Shown here piece by piece: positions 11,176 through 22,609 of a DNA stretch of 64,000 nt (position 1 is its first letter; the number at the start of each line of letters is the position of its first letter). The DNA lies in the NCBI GenBank assembly GCA_025738555.1, contig JAOVFP010000009.1, positions 1,736,001-1,800,000 of the forward strand, given 5' to 3'. Under the pieces are notes generated by a model. It had not been told where the DNA came from. It was given only the letters and a program-made list of their open reading frames with translations, and searched no databases. This DNA comes from Cyathus striatus. Its lineage: Eukaryota; Basidiomycota; Agaricomycetes; Agaricales; Nidulariaceae. A program made the position numbers and the translations under genes.

Positions 11176-12433
11176 ATTCTTTATGAGCATTATGCTTTTA
11201 TGCATGTCACACATTTCACATCTATGTGTTATGCTTTTCATGCTCATCACAGTGCATTTGTCATAGTTTGCATTTGCATCATGTGTCACATTGATCATAT
11301 TCATCACCTAAGTCACATCTGTTTCTTAATTTGCACATGCATCCTATTTATCATGTCTTTGGGGCTTTCATCATGCTTTTCACACACATTATAAGTGTTA
11401 CTTATGTTATATCTTTGAGAGGCATAATACATTTAAAGCACATCATACTTGCATGTATATCATGATTGTGACATGTTGATGGGGTTCCAACAGATCTATA
11501 ATGAACATGTTTTGGTACCTTTCATATCCAAGGAATCAGAGCACTCAGTGATGCTACATTTAACCCATAGCTCATACTTAGTAGCATAATTCAGCCACTT
11601 GCATTGACAAGTCAGTTATTGATTCAGACCCTGTATGACAATACTACACACGACTATAGAAAAATGACAGTAAGTTTATCTTAGGCAAAAATGAGGGCCA
11701 CTGAGCAAGAAAGTGAAGAGAAGTACAAGAGGGGGTTTCATATGTATGAATGGATACTAATACTAAAAGAACTATACAATATAAATGAGAGATGTGAAAC
11801 ACAAGACAGTATAGAAGTGTCATGTAATCATATAGAGCAAGTATATATGTGACTTAATAATGTGTGTTGAAGATATAAGAAATATCCAATGGTTAATGCA
11901 AGAATCATGATCATCTAATGACTGAGACATGTGAGTTTGATGTGATGTGGAATCACATGTACTCACCATTCTTTCAGATTTGTTATTTATATGTAGTTCT
12001 TTCAGTATATGTTCTTTTCTGTTCAGTTGTTAAATATTTCCACCTCATCATCTCTCATATCCAGACTAACCATTATAGTTTTACTTTGTCATTTCATTAC
12101 ATCTCTAGTTCTGATTATTAAACATTATATGATCCCATTTCCAACTTTCTCATGCTCTGTCAGTGGGGGCAAGACTTCTACTACATATACACTATATTTT
12201 TCATTCTAGTTTCTTATCACTACCACACTTCTATAACTTTTAATTGTTATTTTCCATGTTACAATCTTCAATTCTACAAGTACATATTGTTTCCTCTGCA
12301 TATATAATTTACTCCATACTATTAAATACTTACTCCACTCTCATGACAACTTGAATAGTGGTAGAGATAAAAAAATCTAATGTGATTGGAAAGCATAATA
12401 TTTGTGAAATTGGAAGGCATGATATTTGAAAAA
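11176..12433. other. Unique centre of FB1, no gene seen
   Basis: AT-rich sequence between the inverted arms, matched in inverted order by 39440-40690 in FB2. The longest frames are under 70 codons and have no recognisable motif. There is no DDE-type transposase or other coding signal. Confidence 0.7.
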
Positions 12434-13390
12434 GTTACAAATGACAAATGTAATGTGTGACACGCCTCAAAGACATGACATGTGTGACATGCATAAAAGC
12501 GTAACGCTCATAAAGAACGTGACAAACGTGACGCGTGACGCGCATACAAAGCATGACAAACGCGCTAAAGCGTGACAAACGCGCTAAAGCGTGACAAACG
12601 CGCTAAAGCGTGACAAACGCGCTAAAGCGTGACAAACGCGCTAAAGCGTGACAAACGCGCTAAAGCGTGACAAATGCGCTAAAGCGTGACAAACGCGCTA
12701 AAGCGTGACAAGTGTGATATATGCATAGTGTGGGAGAATTGTGACAGACGTGACGCGCGTGAAAATTGTGACAAATGTGTGACGAACGTGATGCGCGGGA
12801 ATATGCGTGACAGACGTGACGGGCGGGAAGAATGTGACAAATGTGATGCGTGGGAATATATGTGACGAACGTGACGCGAAGGAAATATGTGACAGATGTG
12901 AAGCGCGGGAACATATGTGACGGATGTGACACGCAGGAAGTATGTGACAAATGCGAAGCGCGGGAATATATGTGACGGATGTGACACGTAGGAAATATGT
13001 GACAAATGCGAAGCGCGGGAATATGTGTGACAAACGTGACGCGCGTGAAGTACGTGACAGATGTGATGCGCGGGAAAAACACGAGGCGCGGGAATATATG
13101 TGACCAACGTGACGCGCGTGAAGTACGTGACAAATGCGATGGGCGGGAAAAACACGAGGCGCGGGAATATATGTGACCAACGTGACGCGCGTGAAGTACG
13201 TGACAAATGCGATGGGCGGGAAAAACACGAGGCGCGGGAATATATGTGACCAACGTGACGCGCGTGAAGTACGTGACAAATGCGATGCGCGGGAAAATGT
13301 GAGGCGCGGGAATATGCGTGACCAACGTGACACGCGGGAAGTATGTGACAAATGCGAAGCGTGGGAAATATGCGAAGCGCAGATCAACTA
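12434..13390. repeat. CpG-rich GTCAC repeats, right arm of FB1 (inverted)
   Basis: Reverse complement of the left-arm repeats: CGCGCTAAAGCGTGACAAA 19-mers (12550-12715), then the longer CGCGGGAA/GTGACG units to 13385. The right arm holds one more of the ~70-bp units near 13130-13230 than the left arm, so the two arms have drifted in copy number. Confidence 0.85.
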
Positions 13391-13397
13391 GTAATCA

Positions 13398-13935
13398 GTA
13401 ATAGCAATACATAAATGAGTGCTAATGATCACCTAATATTCATTAAATGATCACTTTTGAGTGCCCTCATTCTATACTAATACTATCCCCTAGTAATAAA
13501 CCATAATACATAAGTGAGTGCCAATGATCACCTCCTAATGCTCTCAAAATGATCACTTTTGAGTGCCTCCATACCATACTAATATAATTCCCTAGTAATC
13601 AACAACAATACATAAATGAGTGCCAATGATCACCTTCTAATATTCTTCAAATGATCACTTTTGAGTGTCCCCATACTATACTAATATAATCCCCTAGTAG
13701 TCAATACTAATACATAAATGAGTGCCAATGATCACCTTCTAATATTCTTAAAATGATCACTTTTGAGTGCCTCTATACTATACTAATATAGTTCCCTAGT
13801 AATCAACAACAATACATAAATGAGTGCCAATGATCACCTTCTAATATTCTTCAAATGATCACTTTTGAGTGTCCTCATACTATACTAATATAATCCCTTA
13901 GTTGTCAATAGCAATACATAAATGAGTGCCAATGA
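13398..13935. repeat. Subterminal ~102-bp repeats, right arm of FB1
   Basis: Inverted counterpart of 9605-10258, with AAATGATCACTTTTGAGTG and AATGAGTGCCAATGATCACC repeated about five to six times. One unit fewer than the left arm. Confidence 0.85.
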
Positions 13936-14061
13936 TTACCACTCCATTACATTTACTGAATATGCCTTATAAAAATGGCACTCATTTTTTTGGTGGAGAA
14001 TCAGGATCACTAGCACTCATTTTTCCTGAGCAATTTGTGATCAAATTGGCTGACACCACTC

Positions 14062-17000
14062 GTTCCACTACATCATATGCAGTGTATACTGCAATCAATG
14101 GATTGTTTGATTGGTCTTCCCTCCTGTTGTTGGCTCGCTGCTCCCGTTCACGCCAGTTTTCTGTTGGTAGTGGTAGTGGCATATCTATCCATTGTGACAG
14201 AGACTTGCCAGAGCTGATTAGAAATTTATCAATCAGATACAGCCCATAATCATAGATTTGTTCCTCTGTAGGATCTGCAAGATCAAGGTGTGTTCGAATG
14301 ATGTGTCCCAGATCATCACAAATGTGTTCCTTAAATTCATTCCAGAGTCCCACATAATCAACAGGTCCACAGTCTCGAAGAATGGTCCCAAACAGGCTGC
14401 GCAGCTGATAACCTGTCTTCATTTGAGCTGCATCTCGCAAACACTCTCGCCATTCGCCATCATCCTGCAGAAGACCTAAGGCCAGACATGCCTCTCTAAA
14501 TGTACAATGCACAACTCCATCAACTGTTCGCAAGTCTGCAAAGGATTTTGCACCCTTGACCACTGTCAGCAATGTTCGCAGGTAAAATCGCTCTCCAGCA
14601 TTTGGATGAACAAAGTATGTTCGTCCAATGGCAAAACCTCGCTGACGAACAGTCCATGTGTGCTCAGTTGTATTCCACACAAAGGTATTGGGCATGTCCT
14701 GGTACAGAACCTCCCGTGCTGCTGGGTATTGAATGTTGGCCTTAAAGTATGCAGTAAGAGTTGTATCTTGTGTTGATGCACGCTCCAACACCTCCTGCAC
14801 ATCTTCAGCATTCTGATCATATATAACAGACTGCTCATTTAGAAGATGAATTGACAGCCGAACCACATTTGGGACCTCCTCATGCAATTTAAATGCAAAC
14901 AGTTGCCACAGAGCCTCACAGGGAGAGACATATCGAGCATCAAAGAATGTCTTCATCTCATTCAGTTCCTGTGAAAACTCCACTGTAGCACGATCATGGC
15001 CTTTGAAAATGTACTTGTAAATGTACTTGATAGCCTTGATAGATGCAATGCATTCAACATTAATGTGGCACCTGTACTTCCATGACAGATATCGATTGTA
15101 TGGCACAACCCAGCAGTTATTCACTGGGGTCCCATCCCTGGTCATGGGCTGAAATCTGGTGATCTCCCTCCTTCTCAGAACAGAATATGAATCATCTGTG
15201 ATGATGGTCTCATCCCGATAAGCCTTTGGAAATCCCTTTGAGCACTTGCCACCCTCCATGCATGACTGATTGCTGCCAGGACCACAGGGTTTGTGAATCA
15301 TGGAGCTCTTTACACTTAGCCATGTGTTCTGTACGGATCCGCGCGGAATCCGTGCGGAATCCGTACGGAATTTTCGGAGTCCGTGCGGAATCTGTACAGA
15401 TTTTTTTCATTTTGGCAGAGGTTTTTTTGGGTCTGTACAGATTCCGCACAGATTCCGAAAATTCCGTACGGATTACACAGAATTCCTCGGAATTCCGCAT
15501 TACAGACCTGAAAATTCTGTACAGAATTTTATTATACTTATTTCCTTGCATGTGACACTCTGCATTAAGCATGACACTAGGTGTTGAGTGTGATACTAGG
15601 TGTTGAGTGTGACACTATACGTTAAATGTGACACCATAAGCGTGACACTAGGTGTTGAGTGTGACACCATAAATCCACACAGAATCCATGCAGAATATGT
15701 ATGGAATCCATATAGAATAATCACCTCTAATAATAATAATAGCTACTATATAAATTCTGTATGGTATCTATACAGGTCTGTACGGGTCTGTACAGATCCG
15801 CACGGAATCCGCACGGATCCGTACAGACCTCTTGGGGGAGTGTAAATTACTGGAATCATGGTTCTCAGAATCAAATCATACAGCTCAGGTTCAGTGTCAG
15901 GATCAGGAAGTTCAGCAGTGATCATGCTGTCAATATCTTCAGGAGTGCGCAACTTGTCCTCAGGAGCCACAAACACAATTAAATGCATATGTGGCAGTCC
16001 ACGCTTCTGGTATTCAATGGTATGGATATGTGCAACACATTGCCCAAAGATGCCCTCCTGGTAGATATCTCGGATGATCTGCTGCTGGATTTGACAAAAC
16101 ACCCGTACCACAATGTCTGGCCGGTCATGAGCTTCCACTCCTTCAGGCAAGGCACTCTTCACATCTGGATGATGGGGATCCATGGTCACTGTGAGGAAAT
16201 AGTCTGGAAACTTAAAGTGGCGATTGATGGCCAGTGCATCCTGACAGTTCTGCTGCATGAATCGAGTGCTTCCTGCAAAACTTGATGGAATGATCACCCT
16301 TTTCCCAAGTTCCTCCCCTTGCACATCTGGATTAACTGCAATGGCATCCACAATTCCCTGATAGGTTTCAGCACGGATCTCTGGTTGATGACCATCAATC
16401 CAACGCAACCGACCCTGCTCAGTGCATGCCCATGTATCCACACTATACTCCTGAAAGAGCTTCTTTGTCCTGAATTGATGAAGATTCTCACCAATGCGTG
16501 GATGGATGTAGTAGCGAAAATGCTCAATTTGTGAGACATGCTTGCGCTTCCTTGTTGTGGGTGCATCCTCCTCCTCTCCTGGTTGCCTGTTAGGCACATG
16601 ATCCACATTATCCACCTCATCCACACCATTATATAGAATGCCAGGCTGCCATCCAAGTTGACCACGTGGAAACAGGATTGGATAGTGAAATGGCCAATAC
16701 ATAGCATTCACCTCACTGATTCTCTCCAGTGCACCATCAAGGCGATGCATGATCACCTCGCGAGGTCCCTCCACCCGATCACCATCACCAAGCAGAAGAA
16801 CTGCAATCTCATTTGCTGTTGGAACATTGTATCGCCGTCGGTCTGTGCCTACAGGACGACAAATGGCAAGGCGAAAATTGTGAGCAGGGTTATTGTTCTG
16901 TATTTCCTGATAGGCCTTCCGATAGACTGATGCACCTGGATGATAACGATAGAGAACATCTTCCAATATTCTCATGACATTGACATCTATGTTAAGACGA

Positions 17001-17629
17001 CGATTAGCAGGATGGCCATTAATTCGATCCTGAGCTGAAGGTGCCTCAGCTGGATCATGAATGTAGAGCTGAGCATACTTTCTGGGAAGACCTTGGCGAG
17101 GTAGGAGTGATCCAGCAAAATGAGTAACTCGACCTCCAGTTTTGAAAACATATGGACCTCCAGCCTGGATGGAAGCATTTCTCTCAACTGCCATGGATGT
17201 CATGGCAAAGGCACAGTTGTATTGACGAATATTGTCTTGGAAATTCTTGTTTCCATCCTTTGCAAGCAGCTCTGTCAACTCTCTTGGAGATTGGCCCCAT
17301 CCTGGAAGTTTAACCTTTCCAGTGAGACAGCAGCTTCCAAATTGAAGATGCTCCCTGGTTGAAGTAGTCAAACGTTCAGCCTTCCAATGCAAGGCATTAC
17401 AGTCAGGGCAGACATCAGTGAATGGGCCAAGTGTGAATTTTCGCCAGTTGCGATCAAATGGTTGGCGAGCAATAGGAATGCGAGGGGGTGGTGGAGGGGG
17501 TGGTGGAATATCTGGCACATCTACAACCATCATGTTCTGTGGAAGGAACCGAAGGTCTGGAAGTGGATCTGCAGGTATTGGATTTGGCTGAGCAATTACA
17601 GGGTTACCCCATTCAACATAGACAGGAGG
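14062..17629 (-). pseudogene. Helitron Rep half, copy C (large exon, 5' part), interrupted by a hAT-like insertion
   Basis: This continues copy B after removal of FB1. It carries the Helitron N-terminal and Rep domains. The HUH motif PHMHL is at about 15980-15994 and the two-tyrosine helix KYIYKYIFK at about 15003-15033. No in-frame stop was seen apart from those supplied by the insertions, making this the best preserved Rep sequence of the three. The exon starts at 17629 after a 51-bp intron. At 15295-15302/15853-15860 the 8-bp duplication GAATCATG brackets a 550-bp element; translation would read into it and stop near 15746. The other end reads into the foldback terminus and stops at 13982. 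Confidence 0.9.
15303..15852. mobile_element. hAT-like non-autonomous element, 550 bp, 8-bp TSD
   Basis: It is bracketed by GAATCATG duplications. Ends are imperfect inverted repeats: GAGCTCTTTACACTTAGCC on the left and, inverted, CAGTAATTTACACTCCCCC on the right, followed by a shared CTGTACGGATCCG. The 8-bp duplication and the CAG end fit hAT elements, which is an inference without a transposase. The interior is rich in CCGTACGG/CCGTGCGG palindromic repeats (15340-15520) and has a short TGTGACACTA..GTTGAGTG minisatellite (15545-15670). A larger relative lies at 32379-33955. No coding capacity. Confidence 0.8.
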
Positions 17630-17680
17630 CTGCAATAAGAATTAAATATAATGAAGGTAGGAGCATGATTTTACACATAC

Positions 17681-19265
17681 AGGAAGATTTAGTTCAATAA
17701 ATTGAAATTGGCGAGGGGCAGGGAGAGCAGGGAGAGCAAGGGGAGGAGCAGGAGCAGGAGCAGGAGGAGGAGGAGGAGGAGGAGCATGAATTTGTGGAAA
17801 TAGAAGATATTGTGGAGCTGGAGTGGGAGCAGGAGTGGGAGTGGGAGCAGGTGCAGGAGCAGGAGCAGGAGCAGGAGTAGGAGCCTGTTGATTGATCTGA
17901 AAGGCACGAAAAGGAGCAGGGACAGGAGTATTCCATTGAACATTTTCAGAAGCAAGAGCAATATTAGGTGCAGTTATCTTTGAGCATTATTTAAAATAGC
18001 TATCTGATACATTTAAAGAATTACATACCTGCAAGGGATTGGGATATTGGACAGGAGGGATCCATCGAATACCTTGGTTATTGCCTGCCATGAATGGAGC
18101 ATTCAGTTGCACATTTGGAATAGGAGCAGGGGCAGGGGGAGGTGGAAGGATAACTTGGGGAATAGCAATGGGAGGAGGAGTGATTGGTTGTTGAATATCT
18201 GCAGCCTGTTGTACATTTTGAGGAGGAATGTTGAGGGGAGGAATAGGTTCAACAGTAACTGGATGATCCTGATGCATATTTTGAACAGCTGGGGGAGGTG
18301 CATTGATGTGGGGAATGTTTTGTTGGGGAATAGCAGGAGGTGGTGGTGGAACATCATCAGCCTGTTGAATATTTTGAGCTAGATGATGTTCATGAATGGT
18401 CTCAGCCACAATTGGAGGATTCCATTGTAGATTTTGATGAATCTGAGGAGCTGGATTGTGCTCCACAGGGGGCAAGGGGTTGGTAATACCCCCCTGAGCT
18501 CCACCTGTGTGCCCCCTTCCCCTTCCCCTTCCCCTTCCTCTTCCCCTTCCCCCATTGCTGCCCTGACCTTGCTGTGGACCTGGTGTATTTAATTCACCAT
18601 TTCTACCCCTTCCCCTTCCAATGGGTGGAAGAAGGGGAGGAAGATTAGCATGCATTGCTCGCAAATCAGCCGGACGATAGTGATAAGCAGGTGGGACTGG
18701 TGCATTTATGGGAGGAATAATTTGTGGCAGCAAATTATTCTGAGGGGCAGCTGCAGGCAGGGGTGCATTCATGTGAGGAATAGGTTGTGGTGGAATGTTA
18801 TCAACCCATTGAATAGTTTGGGGGTGATGGGGTGGCATAATTGTCTCTGCAACCATGGGAGGATTCCAATGTATAATTGGCTGATTTTCAGGAGCTGGAG
18901 TACGCTCCACAGGGAGTGGTGGATTAGTATTTCTCCCTCCCTGAGTTGTAGCTGTACCTCTTCCCCTTCCTCGATGGTGACTTGAACCACCCCGTGTACT
19001 TGATTCACCATTTCCTCCACTCTGACCTCTTCCCCTACTCCTACCCCTTCCCCTTCCCCTGCCAATGGGTGGCACAATGGGAGGAAGGCTCACACGCCAG
19101 GCCTCCAAATCAGCAGGCAAATGATAATATGGAGGCTGAGCAAGACCATCTACAGCAGCAGGCAGAGGTTCCTGTCTATTTTCAGGGGTATCCAATGCAC
19201 ATAACTCACGCTCAGCCTGCCGTGCATTTTGGCGTGCCTGCTCTGCAGCGCTGATGGGAGTTGAC
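17681..19265 (-). pseudogene. N-terminal exons of Helitron protein, copy C: Pro/Ala-rich and RGG-like
   Basis: Same architecture as in copy A: exon 19265-18029, intron 17978-18028 (GTATGT donor), exon 17977-17681, then a 51-bp intron before the Rep exon. The 402-residue frame has two PADL..LPP..PPIGRGRGR modules. Its second Gly/Arg tract is one RG unit longer than in copy A, and the Pro/Ala tract of the second exon is shorter. Such length changes in low-complexity tracts with an open frame suggest the frame was under selection until recently. The start codon upstream was not resolved. Confidence 0.65.
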
Positions 19266-20539
19266 CTATAAACAATAAACAGTACACATCCTGCTCACTT
19301 ATTAAGAAGCAAAATCACATACATGGATGCCACTGAATTTGTTCTGTACCTTGTGAATAAATAGGGCAGTTATTTGGTCCAGCTGGGCTATCCCAATGAC
19401 ACAAAGAAAAAAAAGGCGAAATCGGTGGGAACAGTGGTAGTTGAAAATGGAGCTACTTCCTAAAGAGGAAGGGGGGCAACTGAAAAATAGGCCACACCAA
19501 TCTCCCTACACACTGTGCACAGAGAGCGGTCCCAACTCTAAAAGAGCTGTGTAGCAACCAGCAAACACTTGTAAAGAGAGGCCAGGTAGGTAGGACTTCA
19601 CTGCACTTCACCTTGGTCTGCCAATTCTCCTGCCACTGTAATGCCTGAGACGGCTGCAGCAAAAAACACAATCTCTACTTAATACACAAACAAAGAACAC
19701 AGAGAAGCCAGAAAGCCAGAAAGCCAGAAAGTCAAAGTCCAGAGCCAAAAGCACAGAGCCTAGAGCCAAGAGCCAAGAGCCAAAAGTCCAAGGGTCCAGA
19801 GGTCCAGAGTACCTGTTAAAAAAAAAAAAAAACACCAAAAACTCGCAGAAATGGATGGAAAAACACTATAGAATAGTGCAGTGGCTGCCAAAAAATGCGA
19901 AATTTCAGTCAACATGAAGCAATAAAGTCCCCAAACACATACAGTAGGATGGTGAGGTGAAGAAATAAAGGGGGAAAGTGGAGGGAGCAAATGATCCAAA
20001 AGGTAGCTGTATTTTTTTATTTTTAAAATAAAAAAAATAGCCAAAAACTTGCAGGAATGCAAGGAATGCACTATAGAATGGTGCAAGGGCTGCCAAAAAA
20101 TCCGAAAATTCAGTCAACATGAAGCAACATTGTCCCTAAACACATACAGTATGATAAAGGGGCCAGAAATCGAGGGGGGAAAGTGGGGGGAGCAAAGGAA
20201 AGGGCAGGAGCACAGCATCAGTGCAGCATTGCAGCAATGTGGCGCGGCACAGCACATTCCGCCAAATTGCTTACTAATACTAATGTGCTTAATAATAATG
20301 TGATTGCAAGCTTTTCAAGATGCTTAGTCATTTACTTTTGTTGAACATCGTTTGCATCCATCCATTTTCAAGATGCTTAGTCAGTTGTCATTTATTTACA
20401 CGTATTATATTCACATATTGTTGAACATTGTTTTGCATTCATTTTCGATTTTGAGCCCATCAATTCCCACACAAATATTCCCATGCACCATATATACCCA
20501 CTTTCCACACGCCTAGTCTCATTATATATAGACAAGCTT
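19266..20539 (-). other. Helitron 5' leader, copy B/C
   Basis: Counterpart of 6045-7332, with the same candidate first exon (about 19320-19530), AG-rich short repeats (19700-19790), tandem ~205-bp duplication (units near 19834 and 20041) and a TATATATAATGAGAC-like segment near 20520. A ~20-bp AT segment present in copy A (near 6320) is missing here. No independent gene seen. Confidence 0.5.
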
Positions 20540-20733
20540 TACACCCGTGCTCCGCTACAGGTACGGGAGCCTGTCGGCTCCCTCCTCCACTCCACACAGA
20601 TGACAGCTTGCTGTGGGGCTGTGCCCCCCAGACCCCCTGCTTCTTCATCCCAGTTCTTTTGGCTGAGGGGCTGCGCCCCCAGACCCCTGCTTTTTTTCTT
20701 CTTGGGGGGTTGCACCCCCCAAACCCCCTGCTA
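20540..20733. repeat. GC-hairpin cassette 2
   Basis: Same chain of hairpins as at 7333, ending in GGGGGGTTGCACCCCCC and AAACCCCC, directly followed by a 21-bp minisatellite. Confidence 0.75.
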
Positions 20734-20769
20734 ACCCATGACAAATATATCTACCCATGTATTTTATAT

Positions 20770-21008
20770 CTACACCCGTGTTGTTTAAATCTACACCCGT
20801 GTTGTTTAAATCTACACCCGTGTTGTTTAAATCTACACCCGTGTTGTTTAAATCTACACCCGTGTTGTTTAAATCTACACCCGTGTTGTTTAAATCTACA
20901 CCCGTGTTGTTTAAATCTACACCCGTGTTGTTTAAATCTACACCCGTGTTGTTTAAATCTACACCCGTGTTGTTTAAATCTACACCCGTGTTGTTTAAAT
21001 CTACACCC
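20770..21008. repeat. 21-bp minisatellite, about 11 units
   Basis: Near-perfect tandem copies with core ACACCCGTGTTGTTTAAA. Because 21 is a multiple of three, several frames stay open (for example an STPVLFK repeat), which is an artefact rather than a gene. Confidence 0.9.
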
Positions 21009-22150
21009 AGTCACCATTTGGTGAACTATCCTTTTCTTTTTCATCACAACCAACTTAGCATTTCAGCAACCCCTTTCTTAAATTCTGCTATCAAACATGG
21101 CTTTCCAGTGAAACAAAACCAAAATACTCAAAAACCTGCTCACAAAACAGGTCTGCAATAACACCTACTGTCTATCAATTACTCATCAATGGTCTCTAGA
21201 CTCTAAATATCCCATACATTCAGAAACCATCTCTCCTCAGCATATCCTATCTGATATACACATTCTTTCTTTCAGTGAACCCTTGATCTTCTGTTGTTTG
21301 TTGTCCTACTCACAATCATTGCAGATCTCCCCAAAAAGGATCATCATTTGTGCTCAGTTCACATTCATCTACTTCCACCCAATGCAATCCCCATTAATCA
21401 CAGCACATTATTGTCCATGTGCCTTCCACCATCTCCAATTGACACACATGCCACATCCTCATGCTTCCTCTATTCTCACACAAAACACCATATTTACACC
21501 TGTGTACTTTATATCTACACCCAAGGCAATCAATACTGAGTATCAATCAGTTAGAGCTCCTTTTAATTTATTGCACCTCATTTAGGTTATATCTTCCATG
21601 TGGTATATATTATATTTTACACCCCAACTATCAACTGGTATTTATATACCTGTGTGATATATATCATATATCTCACCCATATCATATATATCAATATTCA
21701 GAAATCCCCAAATATCAACCTATTCACCAAAATCAGAAACCATACACATATCCTGAATCTACATATCATAAATTTCATAATACTTAACTATTTATAGTCC
21801 CAGTATATATCTACAAATATATCCTGTATTATTGTCCTGTTACAACCCAAGGAGGGAGGGGGGGGTAAAGGGAAAGGAAGTGCCAGTAGCAGAACTCCAG
21901 CCATTACTTAATCACCCATTGTGGCGTGCACATGGAAAGAAGCTTAGTCATTTACTTTTGTTGAACATCATTTGCATCCATCCATTTTCAAGATGCTTAG
22001 TCAGTTGTCATTTATTTACACGTATTATATTCACACATTGTTGAACATTGTTTTGCATTCATTTTCGATTTTGAGCCCATCAATTCCCACACAAATATTC
22101 CCATGCACCATATATACCCACTTTCCACATGCCTAGTCTCATTATATATA
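21009..22150. other. Non-coding dispersed repeat module 1
   Basis: AT-rich, no gene. Blocks recur at 23600-25515 and 32128-32378: CATCACAACCAAC..CAGCAACCCCTTTC, GAGTATCAATCAGTTAGAG, ATATCCTATCTGATATACA, and GTGGCGTGCACA after a G-run near 21850-21930. From about 21935 it becomes a fragment of the Helitron leader (GATGCTTAGTCAGTTGTC onward, as at 20370). Confidence 0.6.
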
Positions 22151-22325
22151 GATATATAAGATAAGATATATAAGATCTCATTATATATAGATATAGATCT
22201 CATTATATATAGATATAGATCTCATTATATATAGATATAGATCTCATTATATATAGATATAGATCTCATTATATATAGATATAGATCTCATTATATATAG
22301 ATATAGATCTCATTATATATAAGAT
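22150..22325. repeat. 22-bp AT-rich tandem repeat, about 7 units
   Basis: Units with CTCATTATATATAGAT, expanded from the single TCTCATTATATATAGA element found next to each hairpin cassette elsewhere (7316, 20518, 25820, 31587). It is an amplification of the putative TATA-like segment. Confidence 0.85.
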
Positions 22326-22432
22326 ACATCAGAACTTGACTGTAATTACAGTCATTTAATGTATCAAATATACGGTATCGCCTGTGAGCTCTTCAATTTC
22401 AAGATGTTATTGATAGCTTTATTACACACCCA

Positions 22433-22592
22433 GCATGCTCCCATACCCGTAGCGGAGCACGGGTGTAAAGCTTGCTGTGGGGCTGCGCCCCCCAGACCCC
22501 CTGCTTCTTAATCCCAGTCCTTTGGCTGAGGGGCTGCGCCCCCAGACCCCTGCTTTTTCTCTCTTAGGGGGTTGCACCCCCCAAACCCCCTG
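22433..22592. repeat. GC-hairpin cassette 3, with its first part inverted
   Basis: The later hairpins (GGGGCTGCGCCCC onward) are in normal order, but the first part (22433-22472) reads CCCGTAGCGGAGCACGGG in reverse orientation and joins at AAGCTT, a site present on both sides of that segment in the other cassettes. Confidence 0.7.
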
Positions 22593-22609
22593 CTTACCCA
22601 TGAGGAATA

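Larger units (their letters stand above)
9060..14061. mobile_element. Foldback-like DNA transposon FB1, non-autonomous, 7-bp TSD, carrying a captured gene fragment
   Basis: It is flanked by the direct repeat GTTCCAC (9053-9059 and 14062-14068). Its ends read CATAAGTGTCAGCCAATTTG inward from the left and GAGTGGTGTCAGCCAATTTG inward from the right. The body is palindromic: the arm 9488-11175 is the inverted counterpart of 12434-14061, around a unique centre of about 1.26 kb. The arms hold ~102-bp subterminal repeats and then CpG-rich GTCAC repeats. The left end carries an extra terminus and 399 bp of host gene (9089-9487). No transposase frame is present, so it must be mobilised in trans. The superfamily is unassigned; a 7-bp duplication does not decide it. 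Confidence 0.85.
7541..20735 (-). mobile_element. Helitron copy B/C, split by two younger insertions
   Basis: The helicase half (7638-9059) and the Rep/N-terminal half (14062-19265) belong to one Helitron. Removing 9060-14061 and one copy of the 7-bp duplication GTTCCAC rejoins the gene as in copy A around position 1400. A second insertion (15303-15852) interrupts the Rep domain. The leader and hairpin cassette follow at 19266-20733. The boundaries of the Helitron itself are approximate; the AT-rich stretch 7541-7637 is probably its 3' untranslated end. Confidence 0.8.

Noticed and set aside
20757..21161. Repeat protein frame with STPVLFK units
   Set aside because: The unit is 21 bp, so any stop-free frame stays open. 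There is no context of a gene.
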